Assembly (NCBI GenBank): GCA_964588325.1
Contig: CAZPOR010000009.1
Span: forward strand, 81,565 to 145,564
Length of the DNA: 64,000 nt
From: Thiovibrio sp964588325
GTDB taxonomy: Bacteria > Desulfobacterota > Desulfobulbia > Desulfobulbales > Desulfurivibrionaceae
Direction of reading: 5' to 3'
The notes under the pieces are model-generated. The model saw only the letters and a list, made by a program, of their open reading frames with translations, did not search any database and was not told where the DNA came from. Each line of letters begins with the position of its first letter. The first letter of the stretch is position 1. The position numbers and the translations under genes are program-made. Shown here piece by piece: positions 52,797 to 61,834 of the stretch.

Positions 52797-53312
52797 CTAA
52801 TAATTCTTGTCAGCATAGGCGAGCCAACCGCCTGCTTCCACGAGTTTTTTATCGAACTCGTTGAGCTTGAAAGGAATAACCACCTTTTTGCTGCCCTGGG
52901 CAGTGATCGTGCAAGCACCCAGATCCACCCCGATCTTCACCGCATCCCCAAGGCTAAAAATGGTCTCGATATCCTTTTTCGGCAGCTCGATGGCCAGCAT
53001 GCCGCAGTTGTACATGTTCTGCCGGAAGATGCGGGCAAAGCTCTCGGCGATGACCACGTTGATATCGTTGACCTCGAAAACCCAGACCGCGTGCTCGCGG
53101 GAGGAGCCGCAGCCGAAATTGGCCCGGGTGACGATGACCCCTTTGCCCTCGATGTCCTTGCGCGGGTCAAAACCCCCCAATTTCAGGTCTTCCAGGATAT
53201 AGGGCTGCAGGGCCAGCTTGGTGTTTTCGGTCAGGTACTTGGCCGGGATGATCTCGTCGGTATTGATGTCGTTTCTGTCAAGAAACAGGGCTTTGCCGCC
53301 AAACTCTTTCAT
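52797..53312 (-). CDS. leuD: 3-isopropylmalate/citramalate isomerase small subunit
   Basis: 171 residues of the aconitase swivel-domain family: DINTDEIIPAKYLT, the RANFGCGSSREHA substrate-loop motif, and NMYNCGMLAIELP. LeuD pairs with LeuC to isomerise isopropylmalate and, with the upstream CimA product, citramalate. It follows leuC on the same strand after a 189-base gap with a palindromic element. The length and motifs match the ~165-residue short (archaeal/anaerobe) class. Confidence 0.94.
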   Translation of the reverse strand: MKEFGGKALFLDRNDINTDEIIPAKYLTENTKLALQPYILEDLKLGGFDPRKDIEGKGVIVTRANFGCGSSREHAVWVFEVNDINVVIAESFARIFRQNMYNCGMLAIELPKKDIETIFSLGDAVKIGVDLGACTITAQGSKKVVIPFKLNEFDKKLVEAGGWLAYADKNY

Positions 53313-53393
53313 TATCGTTTACTCCAATGTGGTTGGGTTCACTTGCCTTTCCAGGGTAACTGGTCAACCAAGTCCAGTGTTGCATGCCAAACT

Positions 53394-53502
53394 GTAAGCG
53401 ATTACAGGGTGCGGCAGATGCGCGGCAGAGGCCTGAGAGCTATACACACAGTATGCGATCAGGCCGATAACAAAGCAGATGTCGTGCCCTGTGATCGCTT
53501 AC
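53394..53502. repeat. Palindrome-bounded structured element in the leuC-leuD gap (family D, copy 2)
   Basis: Outer arms 53394-53409 and 53487-53502 match at 15 of 16 positions (GTAAGCGATTACAGGG against its partner). A nested 7-bp stem GGCCTGA (53430-53436) with TCAGGCC (53459-53465) lies inside, and an ATAC/GTAT pair inside that. On the minus strand the segment GCACGACATCTGCTT follows the outer arm; the lysC-cimA element has the equivalent GCACCACATCTGCTT. The last base of the outer arm is the final base of the leuC stop. Confidence 0.6.
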
Positions 53503-54785
53503 TACAGGAGCTTCCGCGGGTCGGTGATATGGCCCTGCACCGCGGTGGCCGCGGCGGTGAGCGGGCTCATCAGGTGGACGATGCCGCCCTTGCCCATCCG
53601 GCCATTGAAATTCCGGTTGGTGGTGGAGGCACAGATCTCGCCTTCGGCCAAAACGCCGTTGCTCATGCCCAGGCAGGCGCCGCAGGTGGGGTTGGTCACG
53701 CAAAAGCCCGCTTCCATGAAGATGGCGATGAGTCCCTCTTCCAGGGCCTGGGCATACACCTTGGGCGTGGCCGGGGAAAGGATGCCGCGCACAGTGGCGG
53801 CGATCTTTTTGCCTTTCAGGATCCGGGCCGCAGAGCGGAGATCCTCGATGCGGCCGTTGGTGCAGGAGCCGATGTACACCTGATCCACCGGGGTGCCGTC
53901 CATCTCGGTGACGCTTTTCACCTCGTCGGGCTTGTAGCCGAAGGTTACCTGGGGCGCGAGCTTGGACACGTCCAGGGACATCTCCTTGACGTATTCGGCA
54001 TCCGGGTCGGAATGCCATTGGGCAAAATCCTCCACCGCCACGTCGATGGATTCGTATTGATCCTTGATAAAGGGCCAGAGGTATTTGGCCGTCACCCGGT
54101 CGGGCAGGCAGATGCCGCAGGTACCCCCGGCCTCGATGGCCATGTTGCACAGGGTCATCCGCGCTTCCATGCTCATAGCCTCGACCACCGGCCCGGAAAA
54201 CTCCATGATCTTGTCGGTGGCCCCGTTCACGGTCAATTCCTTGATGATGAAGAGGATTACGTCCTTGGCCGAGACGCCGTCCTGCAGGGCGCCGGTGATG
54301 GTTATTTTCATGGTTTCCGGGGTGCGGAAGGAGCAGACCCCCTTCAGGATGCCAACCTCCAGGTCGGTGGTGCCCACGCCCGCGGCAAAGGCGCCGAAAG
54401 CCCCGTGGGTGCAGGTGTGCGAGTCCCCCATGATCACCGTGTAGCCGGGGCGGACAAAGCCCTTTTCCGGGAAGAGCGCGTGGCATACCCCGTTGGCCCC
54501 GATATCGAAGAAGTCCTGAATCTTATGGCGTCTGGCCCAGTCGCGGATGATCTTGCCCTGCATGGCGGTCTTGGAATCCTTGGCCGGGGTGACATGGTCG
54601 ATGACCGCCTTGATCTTGGTGGTGTCGAAAACCCGGTCCATACCGCGGGATTCGAGATCGGTAATGGCGATGGGCGTGGTGATCTCGTGGCACATGACCA
54701 CATCGATATCCAGGATGACGTTTTCCGGGGTGGGGGTGTCGCGCAGATGCGCGGCGAAAATCTTTTCTGCTATGGTTTTACCCAT
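53502..54785 (-). CDS. leuC: 3-isopropylmalate/citramalate isomerase large subunit
   Basis: 427 residues. The aconitase-type Fe-S ligands are in IGSCTNGR and NPTCGACLG (with a further Cys), and the N-terminal MGDSHTCTHGAFGAFAAGVGTTDLE motif is present. The short length fits the archaeal-type LeuC/HacA lineage. With LeuD it serves leucine synthesis and, together with CimA, isoleucine synthesis. The ATG has GGAGG about 10 bases upstream. The 54786-55069 gap before it is a divergent promoter region with no gene. Confidence 0.93.
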   Translation of the reverse strand: MGKTIAEKIFAAHLRDTPTPENVILDIDVVMCHEITTPIAITDLESRGMDRVFDTTKIKAVIDHVTPAKDSKTAMQGKIIRDWARRHKIQDFFDIGANGVCHALFPEKGFVRPGYTVIMGDSHTCTHGAFGAFAAGVGTTDLEVGILKGVCSFRTPETMKITITGALQDGVSAKDVILFIIKELTVNGATDKIMEFSGPVVEAMSMEARMTLCNMAIEAGGTCGICLPDRVTAKYLWPFIKDQYESIDVAVEDFAQWHSDPDAEYVKEMSLDVSKLAPQVTFGYKPDEVKSVTEMDGTPVDQVYIGSCTNGRIEDLRSAARILKGKKIAATVRGILSPATPKVYAQALEEGLIAIFMEAGFCVTNPTCGACLGMSNGVLAEGEICASTTNRNFNGRMGKGGIVHLMSPLTAAATAVQGHITDPRKLL

Positions 54786-55069
54786 TGGTCATAAGCCTCC
54801 GTGCGGGGGATTGTCTGAGATTTTTCGAGTGGGGGTCATGCCCACGACAAATAAGTTTTTTACCACAAACCGGCAGCCGTTAGCCATGATAAATGACAGT
54901 GTCTGGCCTAAAAAAATACCGGGAATATCCGGCTTCCCAACGGAAACGCTTTTTTTCATACTTAAGGTTTGACCGGAGTTGACCGGCTGTATATCATGCT
55001 AGGAACCCGGATATTTTACCGCCGGGCCCTCCCTCTCTGGGCGCGGGAAATTTCTCTCAGGATTACAGC

Positions 55070-56749
55070 ATGCACATGGCGCGAAAAACCTCCCATAACC
55101 CTGCCCGGCAACTGCCCGCCGCCCAGGTTGAAAATCTGCAAACCGTCGAACTCATCCGAGCAGTCGCCAGGGATGAATATGGAGAAATCCCCCCCAGGCT
55201 TGATGGACTGTTTGATGATGTCGCCGCTCTCTACGCAGGAAACTGGCCGAGCCACGAAGCCTGCGCTGTCACCTACCACAACTTCAACCACTCCCTTGAT
55301 GTCTGCCTTGCCGCGGCCCGCATGCTCTCCGGCTGGAACAAGGCGGAGGCGGCGCACCCCTTGGGGCAGAAGTACTTTCTGCTCGGCATGGCCGCCGCCC
55401 TTTTCCATGACGCCGGTTACATCAAGGACAAGGGCGACCAGGCCGGAGCAGGCGGCAAATTTACCCTGGTGCATGTCCAGCGGAGCATGGAGATTGCCCG
55501 GGAATATCTGGGGCAAAAACAGTGGCCGCAAGAGGAGGTGGAGGCGGTTGTCCGGATAATATCCATCACCGATTACGCCAGCTTGCCGGATCTCGCCCCC
55601 CTGTTTACCGAGCCTCGCCTGAAAATCATGGCGCAGATAGTCGCCACCGCCGATCTGATCGCCCAGATGGCGGATATCGATTATGTCCGGCGCATCGACG
55701 ATCTCTTTGCCGAGTTCAAGGAGGTCTATGAGTTTGAAAACCGTAAGACCCTGGCCGAAAAGGGAACCAAGGTCTACAAAACCGTCCAGGAAATCAAGGA
55801 CGGCACCATTGATTTTTACGAGAAGTTTGTCCTCCCCACCCTGACCAAGCTCGGCCGCATGGACCGTTATCTGACCAGTTTTTTCGGCGACGGCAGAAAT
55901 CCGTATCAGGAAAACATCACCGCCAATCTCTCCGATCACCTCATGGATGTCCGCTCCCAATGGCGCCGTATCGGCGACATCCTCACCGACCTGGGGCTGG
56001 CGTCCAACAAACAGATTGCCGACGCCCTGGCCCGGCAAAAGAGTCTGGCCGGGAAAAAATCCGGCTCCACCCAAAGCTTCAACGCTCTGATCCGCGAGCA
56101 CCTGCTCCCCTGGTTTACGGCCCGCTCCCAGGAAGGGCGCTGTCTTGGCGACATCCTCATGGAGATGCAGGCGGTGGAGCCGAAATCCCTGGCCAAGGGG
56201 TTGCTGGCCCAAATGCTGCCCGATTCCCTGTATGAATCGCTTTCTCCCCGCGAGTTGCACTTCCTGCTCCAGGCCGCCATCCTTTTGCAGAATATCTGCA
56301 AAGGCCCCTGGATTTTGGGGGTGGTTCTGGAGATGGCCAACGAAATCCTTGGGTGCGAAGCCAGCTCGATCCTCATCGCGGATCTTGACGAAAAAGAGAT
56401 GCTGGTCGCCCTGCCCACAGGCCCCAAGAAAAATGCGGTCTACGGCAAGGGAATTGCCATGGACAAGGGCCTTTCCGGCTGGGTCTACCGCAACGGCCAG
56501 CCGGCGCGGGTGAGCAATGTAAACGTCGACGCCCGATTCGACGACGGCATGGACAAAAATATCGGCTTTGTCACCCGCTCCATCCTCGCCGTGCCCCTGC
56601 ATGTGAACGGTGAATGCATCGGCGCCGTGGAGGCGTTGAACAAAAACGATGACGATTTCACCACCCACGACATGAACGTGCTCGCCATTCTTGCCAATAT
56701 GCTTGCCAATGTCATGGTCGGTGTTTTGTGCATCCAGACAAACCATTGA
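55070..56749 (+). CDS. HD-domain and GAF-domain protein (probable nucleotide phosphohydrolase)
   Basis: 559 residues. An N-terminal HD domain of the cyclic-nucleotide-phosphodiesterase kind (YHNFNHSLDVCLAAARML, LFHDAGYIKDKGD, ATADLIAQMAD), a middle helical region (about 270-390), and a C-terminal GAF domain (GCEASSILIADLDEKEMLVALPTG ... SILAVPLHVNGECIGAVEALNK). GAF domains bind small ligands and HD domains hydrolyse phosphoester bonds, so a ligand-regulated phosphohydrolase is likely. Substrate not known. AGGA lies 9 bases before the ATG. yejA follows on the same strand after 13 bases. Confidence 0.8.
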   Translation: MHMARKTSHNPARQLPAAQVENLQTVELIRAVARDEYGEIPPRLDGLFDDVAALYAGNWPSHEACAVTYHNFNHSLDVCLAAARMLSGWNKAEAAHPLGQKYFLLGMAAALFHDAGYIKDKGDQAGAGGKFTLVHVQRSMEIAREYLGQKQWPQEEVEAVVRIISITDYASLPDLAPLFTEPRLKIMAQIVATADLIAQMADIDYVRRIDDLFAEFKEVYEFENRKTLAEKGTKVYKTVQEIKDGTIDFYEKFVLPTLTKLGRMDRYLTSFFGDGRNPYQENITANLSDHLMDVRSQWRRIGDILTDLGLASNKQIADALARQKSLAGKKSGSTQSFNALIREHLLPWFTARSQEGRCLGDILMEMQAVEPKSLAKGLLAQMLPDSLYESLSPRELHFLLQAAILLQNICKGPWILGVVLEMANEILGCEASSILIADLDEKEMLVALPTGPKKNAVYGKGIAMDKGLSGWVYRNGQPARVSNVNVDARFDDGMDKNIGFVTRSILAVPLHVNGECIGAVEALNKNDDDFTTHDMNVLAILANMLANVMVGVLCIQTNH

Positions 56750-56762
56750 GCATCCTTTCCCA

Positions 56763-58562
56763 ATGAAAAGTCTTTTCTCCGTCCTGTTGGCCCTTGTCCT
56801 TTTCCTGCCCGCTGCCGCCCTGAGCGCCCAGGGAATCAGCATCGACGGCAAGGTGAAATACCCTCCCGGTTTCCGCAAGTTCGACTACGCTTCCGACACA
56901 GCGCAAAAAGGCGGCCAGTTGGTTCTGCATGATCTCGGCGGCTACGACAAGCTCAACCCCTATACCCTCAAGGGTACGCCTCCAGCAGGGCTTGACGAGC
57001 TGGTTTTTGAGCCCCTTGCCGTGCCGAGCCTGGATGAGCCTTTTTCCTCCTACGGCCTCATTGCCAAGGATATCGCTCTGGCCGCAGATAAATTGTCCGT
57101 CACCTTCACCATCCACGAAGAGGCCCGTTTTTCCGACAACACGCCCATCACCCCCGAGGATGTGAAATTTTCCCTGGACACCCTCAAAAGCCCGGCGGCA
57201 AGCCCCTCATACCAGATCTATTTTCAGGACATCGCCTCCGCCGAGGTTTTGGACCCGCATCGAGTCCGGTTCCATTTTTCCCAGCGCAACCGCGAGCTGC
57301 ACATGATCGCCAGCCAGCTCCCGGTTTTTTCCAAGAAATTTTACTCCGTCCACCCCTTTGACGCCCAAAGCTTGACCCCGCCCATCGGCTCCGGTCCCTA
57401 TCTGGTCAAGAATGTCATCCCCGGCAAATCCATCACCTATGTGCGCAACCCGCAATACTGGGCCAGGGATCTGAACGTGCGAAGGGGGATGTTCAACTTC
57501 GATACCATCACCTACAAATACTTCAAGGACCAGATCGTGGCGGTGGAAGCCTTCAAGGCCGGGGAATTCGATTTTCTCCCGGTCAACATGGCCAAGCAAT
57601 GGGCCCGCGATCTCGACGGCCCCAGGTTCAAACGCGGCGAACTCGTGCGGGAAACCATGCCCCACAAGAACAACGCCGGGATGCAGGCTTTTGTCTTCAA
57701 CCTGCGCAAGCCGGTTTTCCAAGACCCCCAGGTTCGCAAGGCCCTGTCCCTGGCATTTGACTTTGAGTGGACCAACGAGGCCCTCTTTTTCGGCCAATAC
57801 ACCCGCTGCGACAGCTTCTTCAGCAATTCGGCCATGAGCGCCGAAGGACTGCCCGCAGGCCTTGAGCTTTCCTATCTTGAACCGTTCCGCGCCTCGCTCC
57901 CCAAGGAGGTGTTCACCACCCCCCCCGCTCCTTTCAGCACAAAGCCGCCAGCCAGCCTGCGGAGCAACCTGCTCCAGGCAAAAAAACTTTTACGCGAGGC
58001 GGGCTGGGCCGTAAAAAATAACGTGCTTGTCAACCGCAATGGCCAGCCCCTGGAGTTTGAAATCCTTCTGGTCGGCGCGGGCTTTGAACGGGTGATGGAG
58101 CCGTACATCAACAACCTGAAAAAACTCGGGGTGCGCGCGCATTCCCGGGTCATCGACCCGGCCCTCTACATCCGCCGCATGGATACCTTTGATTTTGACA
58201 TGACGGTTTCCGTTTTCGGTCAGGCCCAATCCCCTGGCAACGAACAGCGCAATTACTGGCATTCGACCGCGGCCCAGCGGCAAGGCTCCCGGAATCTCAT
58301 CGGCATCAAGGAACCGGCGGTGGACTATCTGGTGGACCGGATCATCTACGCCCAAACCCAGGAGGAACTCTTCGCCGCCTGCAAGGCCTTGGACCGGGTT
58401 CTCTGGTACGGGTATTATGTGGTGCCCAATTGGTATCTGGCCCAGCACCGGGTCGCCTATCGCACCATCTTCTCCCGTCCGGACACCTTGCCCCTCTATT
58501 ACTCGCCGTTTCAGGCACTGATGACCTGGTGGCTCGCGCAGGACAACCGTCAGCCCCGATAG
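56763..58562 (+). CDS. yejA: YejA-like periplasmic peptide-binding protein
   Basis: 599 residues with a signal peptide (KSLFSVLLALVLFLPAAALSAQG) and an SBP_bac_5 dipeptide/oligopeptide-binding fold: RFSDNTPITPEDVKFSLDTLKS, GSGPYLVKNVIPGKSITYVRNPQYWARD, FVFNLRKPVFQDPQVRKALSLAFDFEW. The latter features are those of YejA, the binding protein of an ABC importer that takes up peptides and microcin C in E. coli. The permeases yejB and yejE are found 3.3 kb downstream, after two inserted signalling genes. Confidence 0.9.
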   Translation: MKSLFSVLLALVLFLPAAALSAQGISIDGKVKYPPGFRKFDYASDTAQKGGQLVLHDLGGYDKLNPYTLKGTPPAGLDELVFEPLAVPSLDEPFSSYGLIAKDIALAADKLSVTFTIHEEARFSDNTPITPEDVKFSLDTLKSPAASPSYQIYFQDIASAEVLDPHRVRFHFSQRNRELHMIASQLPVFSKKFYSVHPFDAQSLTPPIGSGPYLVKNVIPGKSITYVRNPQYWARDLNVRRGMFNFDTITYKYFKDQIVAVEAFKAGEFDFLPVNMAKQWARDLDGPRFKRGELVRETMPHKNNAGMQAFVFNLRKPVFQDPQVRKALSLAFDFEWTNEALFFGQYTRCDSFFSNSAMSAEGLPAGLELSYLEPFRASLPKEVFTTPPAPFSTKPPASLRSNLLQAKKLLREAGWAVKNNVLVNRNGQPLEFEILLVGAGFERVMEPYINNLKKLGVRAHSRVIDPALYIRRMDTFDFDMTVSVFGQAQSPGNEQRNYWHSTAAQRQGSRNLIGIKEPAVDYLVDRIIYAQTQEELFAACKALDRVLWYGYYVVPNWYLAQHRVAYRTIFSRPDTLPLYYSPFQALMTWWLAQDNRQPR

Positions 58563-58659
58563 CTTTTTTTCAAAGCGTATTACCCTGCGGTGGGGTAAAA
58601 TGTATTATACGATTTCTTGATGCATCTTTTTCCCGTAGGGCCTTGGTTTTTTTTATTCT

Positions 58660-59499
58660 ATGAAGAAAAAAAATATCCTCCTTACGCTCGTCTGCCTTCT
58701 GGCCCTTACTCCTCTTTCTGCCCTGGCCCTGCAGCCCGTGGCGCAGAAAACCGCGGAGAACCCGAAGACGCTGGTTATCCCCGGCACCGGTGACAGCGAG
58801 GTGCTCTTGCGCAACCTCGCTCAGCTTTACACCAGGAACCGGCCCGGAATCACGGTGGAAATCCCGGAAAGCATCGGCAGCGGCGGCGGCATCAAATCCG
58901 TTCTGGGCGGAAAAAGCCGGATTGCCCGGGTGGCCCGCCCAATAACGGAAAAAGAAAGCAACCAAGGCCTCAACTCCCGTATTTTTGCCCTGGCGCCCAT
59001 TGTTTTCGCGGTCAGCTCCGGAGTTGCCGGGGTGACGAATCTCTCTTTAGAGCAGATACTCGGAATATATTCCGGCACAATACGGCACTGGGATGAACTG
59101 GGCGGTGGCGGCAAGATTTATGTGATGAACCGCGAGGACGGCGATTCTTCCCGGACCGTGCTCGAAAATTTCCTCCCGGGATTCAAGGAGATTCCCGCCC
59201 CTGCCGGGGCAGTGGTGTATACTACCCCGGAGGCCGTGCGGATCCTGACGGCTTCGCCAAACACCATCGGCTATCTGCCCATGCCCGCCGTGGCCGGGAC
59301 CGGGCTCAAGGTGCTGTCCGTCCAGGATATCGCCCCAACCGCGGCCAATGTCCGGCAGAAAAAATACCAACTGGTTGTTCCCTTGGCCCTGGTGTGGAAA
59401 GATCCCCTCCCGCCGCTGGCCCAGGATTTTGTGAATTTCCTCTCAACCCCCGCCGCCAAAAAGCTCATGCTGGAAAACGGCGCCATCCCTGTTGAGTGA
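58660..59499 (+). CDS. PstS-like periplasmic phosphate-type substrate-binding protein
   Basis: 279 residues with a signal peptide (KKKNILLTLVCLLALTPLSALA). A PBP-like fold: TLVIPGTGDSEVLLRNLAQLYTRNRPGITVEIPESIGSGGGIKSVLGGKSRIARVARPITEKE, a loop rich in Ser/Gly that in PstS-type proteins binds an oxyanion, and IFALAPIVFAVSSGVAGVTNLSLEQILGIYSG. It lies between yejA and yejB and is coupled to a hybrid kinase, so it is probably the ligand sensor of that kinase. Ligand is likely an anion but is not proven. Confidence 0.83.
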   Translation: MKKKNILLTLVCLLALTPLSALALQPVAQKTAENPKTLVIPGTGDSEVLLRNLAQLYTRNRPGITVEIPESIGSGGGIKSVLGGKSRIARVARPITEKESNQGLNSRIFALAPIVFAVSSGVAGVTNLSLEQILGIYSGTIRHWDELGGGGKIYVMNREDGDSSRTVLENFLPGFKEIPAPAGAVVYTTPEAVRILTASPNTIGYLPMPAVAGTGLKVLSVQDIAPTAANVRQKKYQLVVPLALVWKDPLPPLAQDFVNFLSTPAAKKLMLENGAIPVE

Positions 59500-59510
59500 G
59501 CCTCCGCCCA

Positions 59511-61826
59511 ATGCGCACCTCCATATTCAAAAAGATCTTTATCAGCCAATTTGCCCTGATCATCATTGCCTCCGGCTGTATTTCCCTGGCCAGCTATCTT
59601 TTCATGGTCCGGCAGTACAACGAGTCCCAGAACGAGATGCTGCGGATTATTTCCTCCGCAACGGCCATGCGGGTCTCAAACAAAGTCGCCCAGCACAGAG
59701 CCATCCTCAAGGAGGTCGCCGAATCCAAGGAGGTAGCCCTGTATGCCCAGAAATTCCAGGAGCTCCTCCTGGCCAAGCATCTGGGCCGGCACCGGGAACA
59801 GTTCCCGATTCTTGCCTATGCAAACCAGGAGGGCGCCCAGGAATTTCGCCTGGTCAACGGCCAGGCCAGCGAAGACCTTGAAACTCTTGCCGGCCAGAAG
59901 ATATTCCGGACTGCCCTGGCCGCCCCGAACCAGGCAATCCTCGGCGAGGTGGTGCTTGATCCTGTTTTGCGCACCCACGCCTTGCAGTTTGCCTATGCCC
60001 GGATAGACTATTTCGGCGATCAATTCCTCGGCCTGATTTTCGGACAAGCGCCCCTGGCCAACATTGTCGCCCCGGCCGTCAATTGCACTCCCGCCCAAAA
60101 AGGCTCCTGCCTGATCGTCGCCCAGGACGGCAGGATTCTGAGCGCCCCCCAGGCAAAAAACATCCTGCAACCTGTGGTTGTCGGCACCCTCAATTTTGGC
60201 GCGTTGTTTGCCAAGGCCGAGACAGAGCCCCATGGACAGATCCGGCATGCCCTGGTCAATGGCGAGGAGTGCTATTTTTCCGTCAGCCTGATCCCGGGCA
60301 CTCCCTGGCTTGCCATGGCGGTGCTGCCTTCCCGGGAATACAGCGCGGTGCCCGCACTGTTCCGGAACTTTTCCATCGGCCTCTTTCTTGGCCTTCTGCT
60401 CTTGGCAGGCATCATCACTTTTTTTCTTGCCCGTTCCTTCACCTCCCCGATCCGCAAACTCGCCCTGGCCAGCACCGCCTTGGCCCAAGGGGATTTTGCG
60501 CAGCGGGTTGAAGCGGGCAAGAACGAAATCGGCGATCTGGCCCAATCCTTCAACTCCATGGCGGAGCAGCTCGGCGCCTTTGTCTCCCGGGAAAAACAGC
60601 TCCTCGCCGCCGAAGCAGCCGCCCGGCTGAAAGCAGAACTCGCGGACCAGCATAAAAGCGAATTCCTTTCCAAGATCAGCCATGAGCTGCGGACTCCGCT
60701 CAATATCGTTCTCGGCATGGCCGAATTGCTGGACAAAGGCGCGCAAAAGGACGGAAAATCATCCCAGGAGATTGTGGCCATCAAGGAAGCCGGAGGGAAC
60801 CTGCTCCAGCTCATCGACGGCATCCTCGATTTTTCCCGTCTGGAAAGCGGCACCATAAGCCTTACGCCTGCCCCCTTCGACCTTTTCGCCATCCTTGGCC
60901 GGCTGAAGAAAAAATACGAGCCTGCCGCCAGGGCCAAGGGACTTGCCCTCCTGTACACGGAATCGGAAGCGGTGCCAACCACGGTTGTCGGTGACGAAGG
61001 AAGACTTTTTCAGGTGCTGGAAAATCTGCTGGACAACGCCATCAAATATACCGAACACGGCGAGATTTCCTTGCGGGTTCGCCCGCTTACCCTCAAGGCC
61101 AGCAACGACGGGCACATCATCCATCTTCGCTTCGAGGTGGCCGACACGGGCTGCGGCATCCCCCTGCCACAGCAAACGGCCATGTTTGAGTCCTTCAAGC
61201 AGAGTGATCCCTATGCTACCCGCAAGGCCGGCGGCCTGGGGATCGGCCTCACTATCTCCCGGCAGCTCATCGAACTCATGCATGGGGAGATCAGCATGAA
61301 AAGCGAGCCCGGCCAGGGAAGCACCTTTTATGTCGATCTTGACCTGCCGGTGGCCAAGGAAGCGGCAGCCTCCGCAACCGAGGAAAAAGGGCCGGAAATA
61401 CACCCCGGCGAAACAACCGAACACTCCAGCGGAGGAAAGGGGATGAACATACTTGTCGCCGAAGATAATCCGGTAAACCAGAAACTGTTGCGTCTCATGC
61501 TTGAGATGCATGGCCATCATGTGCTGGTGACCGCCGACGGCAAGGAAGCCGTTGCCGTTTTCCAGAGTGAGCATGTGGACCTTGTCCTGATGGATGTCCA
61601 GATGCCGGGGATGAACGGATTTGAAGCAACCGCCGCCATCCGGGAACTTGAGAAACCCACCGGCAGCCATGTGCCGATCATTGCCGTTACCGCCCATGTC
61701 ATGCCGGGTTATAAGGAAGAGTGCCTCAAGGCGGGCATGGATAATTACCTGTCCAAGCCCTTTCGCATGCAGGAGCTTTTTGCGATAATCGATGAAACCT
61801 TTGCCCAGTTGAACAATCCGGCCTGA
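59511..61826 (+). CDS. Hybrid sensor histidine kinase with C-terminal receiver
   Basis: 771 residues from ATG 59511. GTG 59496, which overlaps the PstS-like stop by four bases, is an alternative. Transmembrane helices lie near 12-33 and 285-308, with a periplasmic sensor domain between them (Cache-like, about 35-280). Then come HAMP (305-360), HisKA with FLSKISHELRTPLN (His about 391), HATPase_c (VLENLLDNAIKY, DTGCGIP, LGIGLTISRQLIEL) and a receiver (ILVAEDNPVNQKLL, LVLMDVQMPGMNG). No separate response regulator follows; instead yejB does. Confidence 0.92.
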   Translation: MRTSIFKKIFISQFALIIIASGCISLASYLFMVRQYNESQNEMLRIISSATAMRVSNKVAQHRAILKEVAESKEVALYAQKFQELLLAKHLGRHREQFPILAYANQEGAQEFRLVNGQASEDLETLAGQKIFRTALAAPNQAILGEVVLDPVLRTHALQFAYARIDYFGDQFLGLIFGQAPLANIVAPAVNCTPAQKGSCLIVAQDGRILSAPQAKNILQPVVVGTLNFGALFAKAETEPHGQIRHALVNGEECYFSVSLIPGTPWLAMAVLPSREYSAVPALFRNFSIGLFLGLLLLAGIITFFLARSFTSPIRKLALASTALAQGDFAQRVEAGKNEIGDLAQSFNSMAEQLGAFVSREKQLLAAEAAARLKAELADQHKSEFLSKISHELRTPLNIVLGMAELLDKGAQKDGKSSQEIVAIKEAGGNLLQLIDGILDFSRLESGTISLTPAPFDLFAILGRLKKKYEPAARAKGLALLYTESEAVPTTVVGDEGRLFQVLENLLDNAIKYTEHGEISLRVRPLTLKASNDGHIIHLRFEVADTGCGIPLPQQTAMFESFKQSDPYATRKAGGLGIGLTISRQLIELMHGEISMKSEPGQGSTFYVDLDLPVAKEAAASATEEKGPEIHPGETTEHSSGGKGMNILVAEDNPVNQKLLRLMLEMHGHHVLVTADGKEAVAVFQSEHVDLVLMDVQMPGMNGFEATAAIRELEKPTGSHVPIIAVTAHVMPGYKEECLKAGMDNYLSKPFRMQELFAIIDETFAQLNNPA

Positions 61827-61834
61827 TATCGGAT

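Noticed and set aside
52770..54794. 674-codon plus-strand open frame opposite leuC and leuD
   Set aside because: Histidine/glycine/alanine-rich translation with no domains and it covers two confidently identified genes.
55016..56878. 620-codon minus-strand open frame opposite the HD-GAF gene
   Set aside because: Shadow of the HD-GAF gene; no recognisable motifs.
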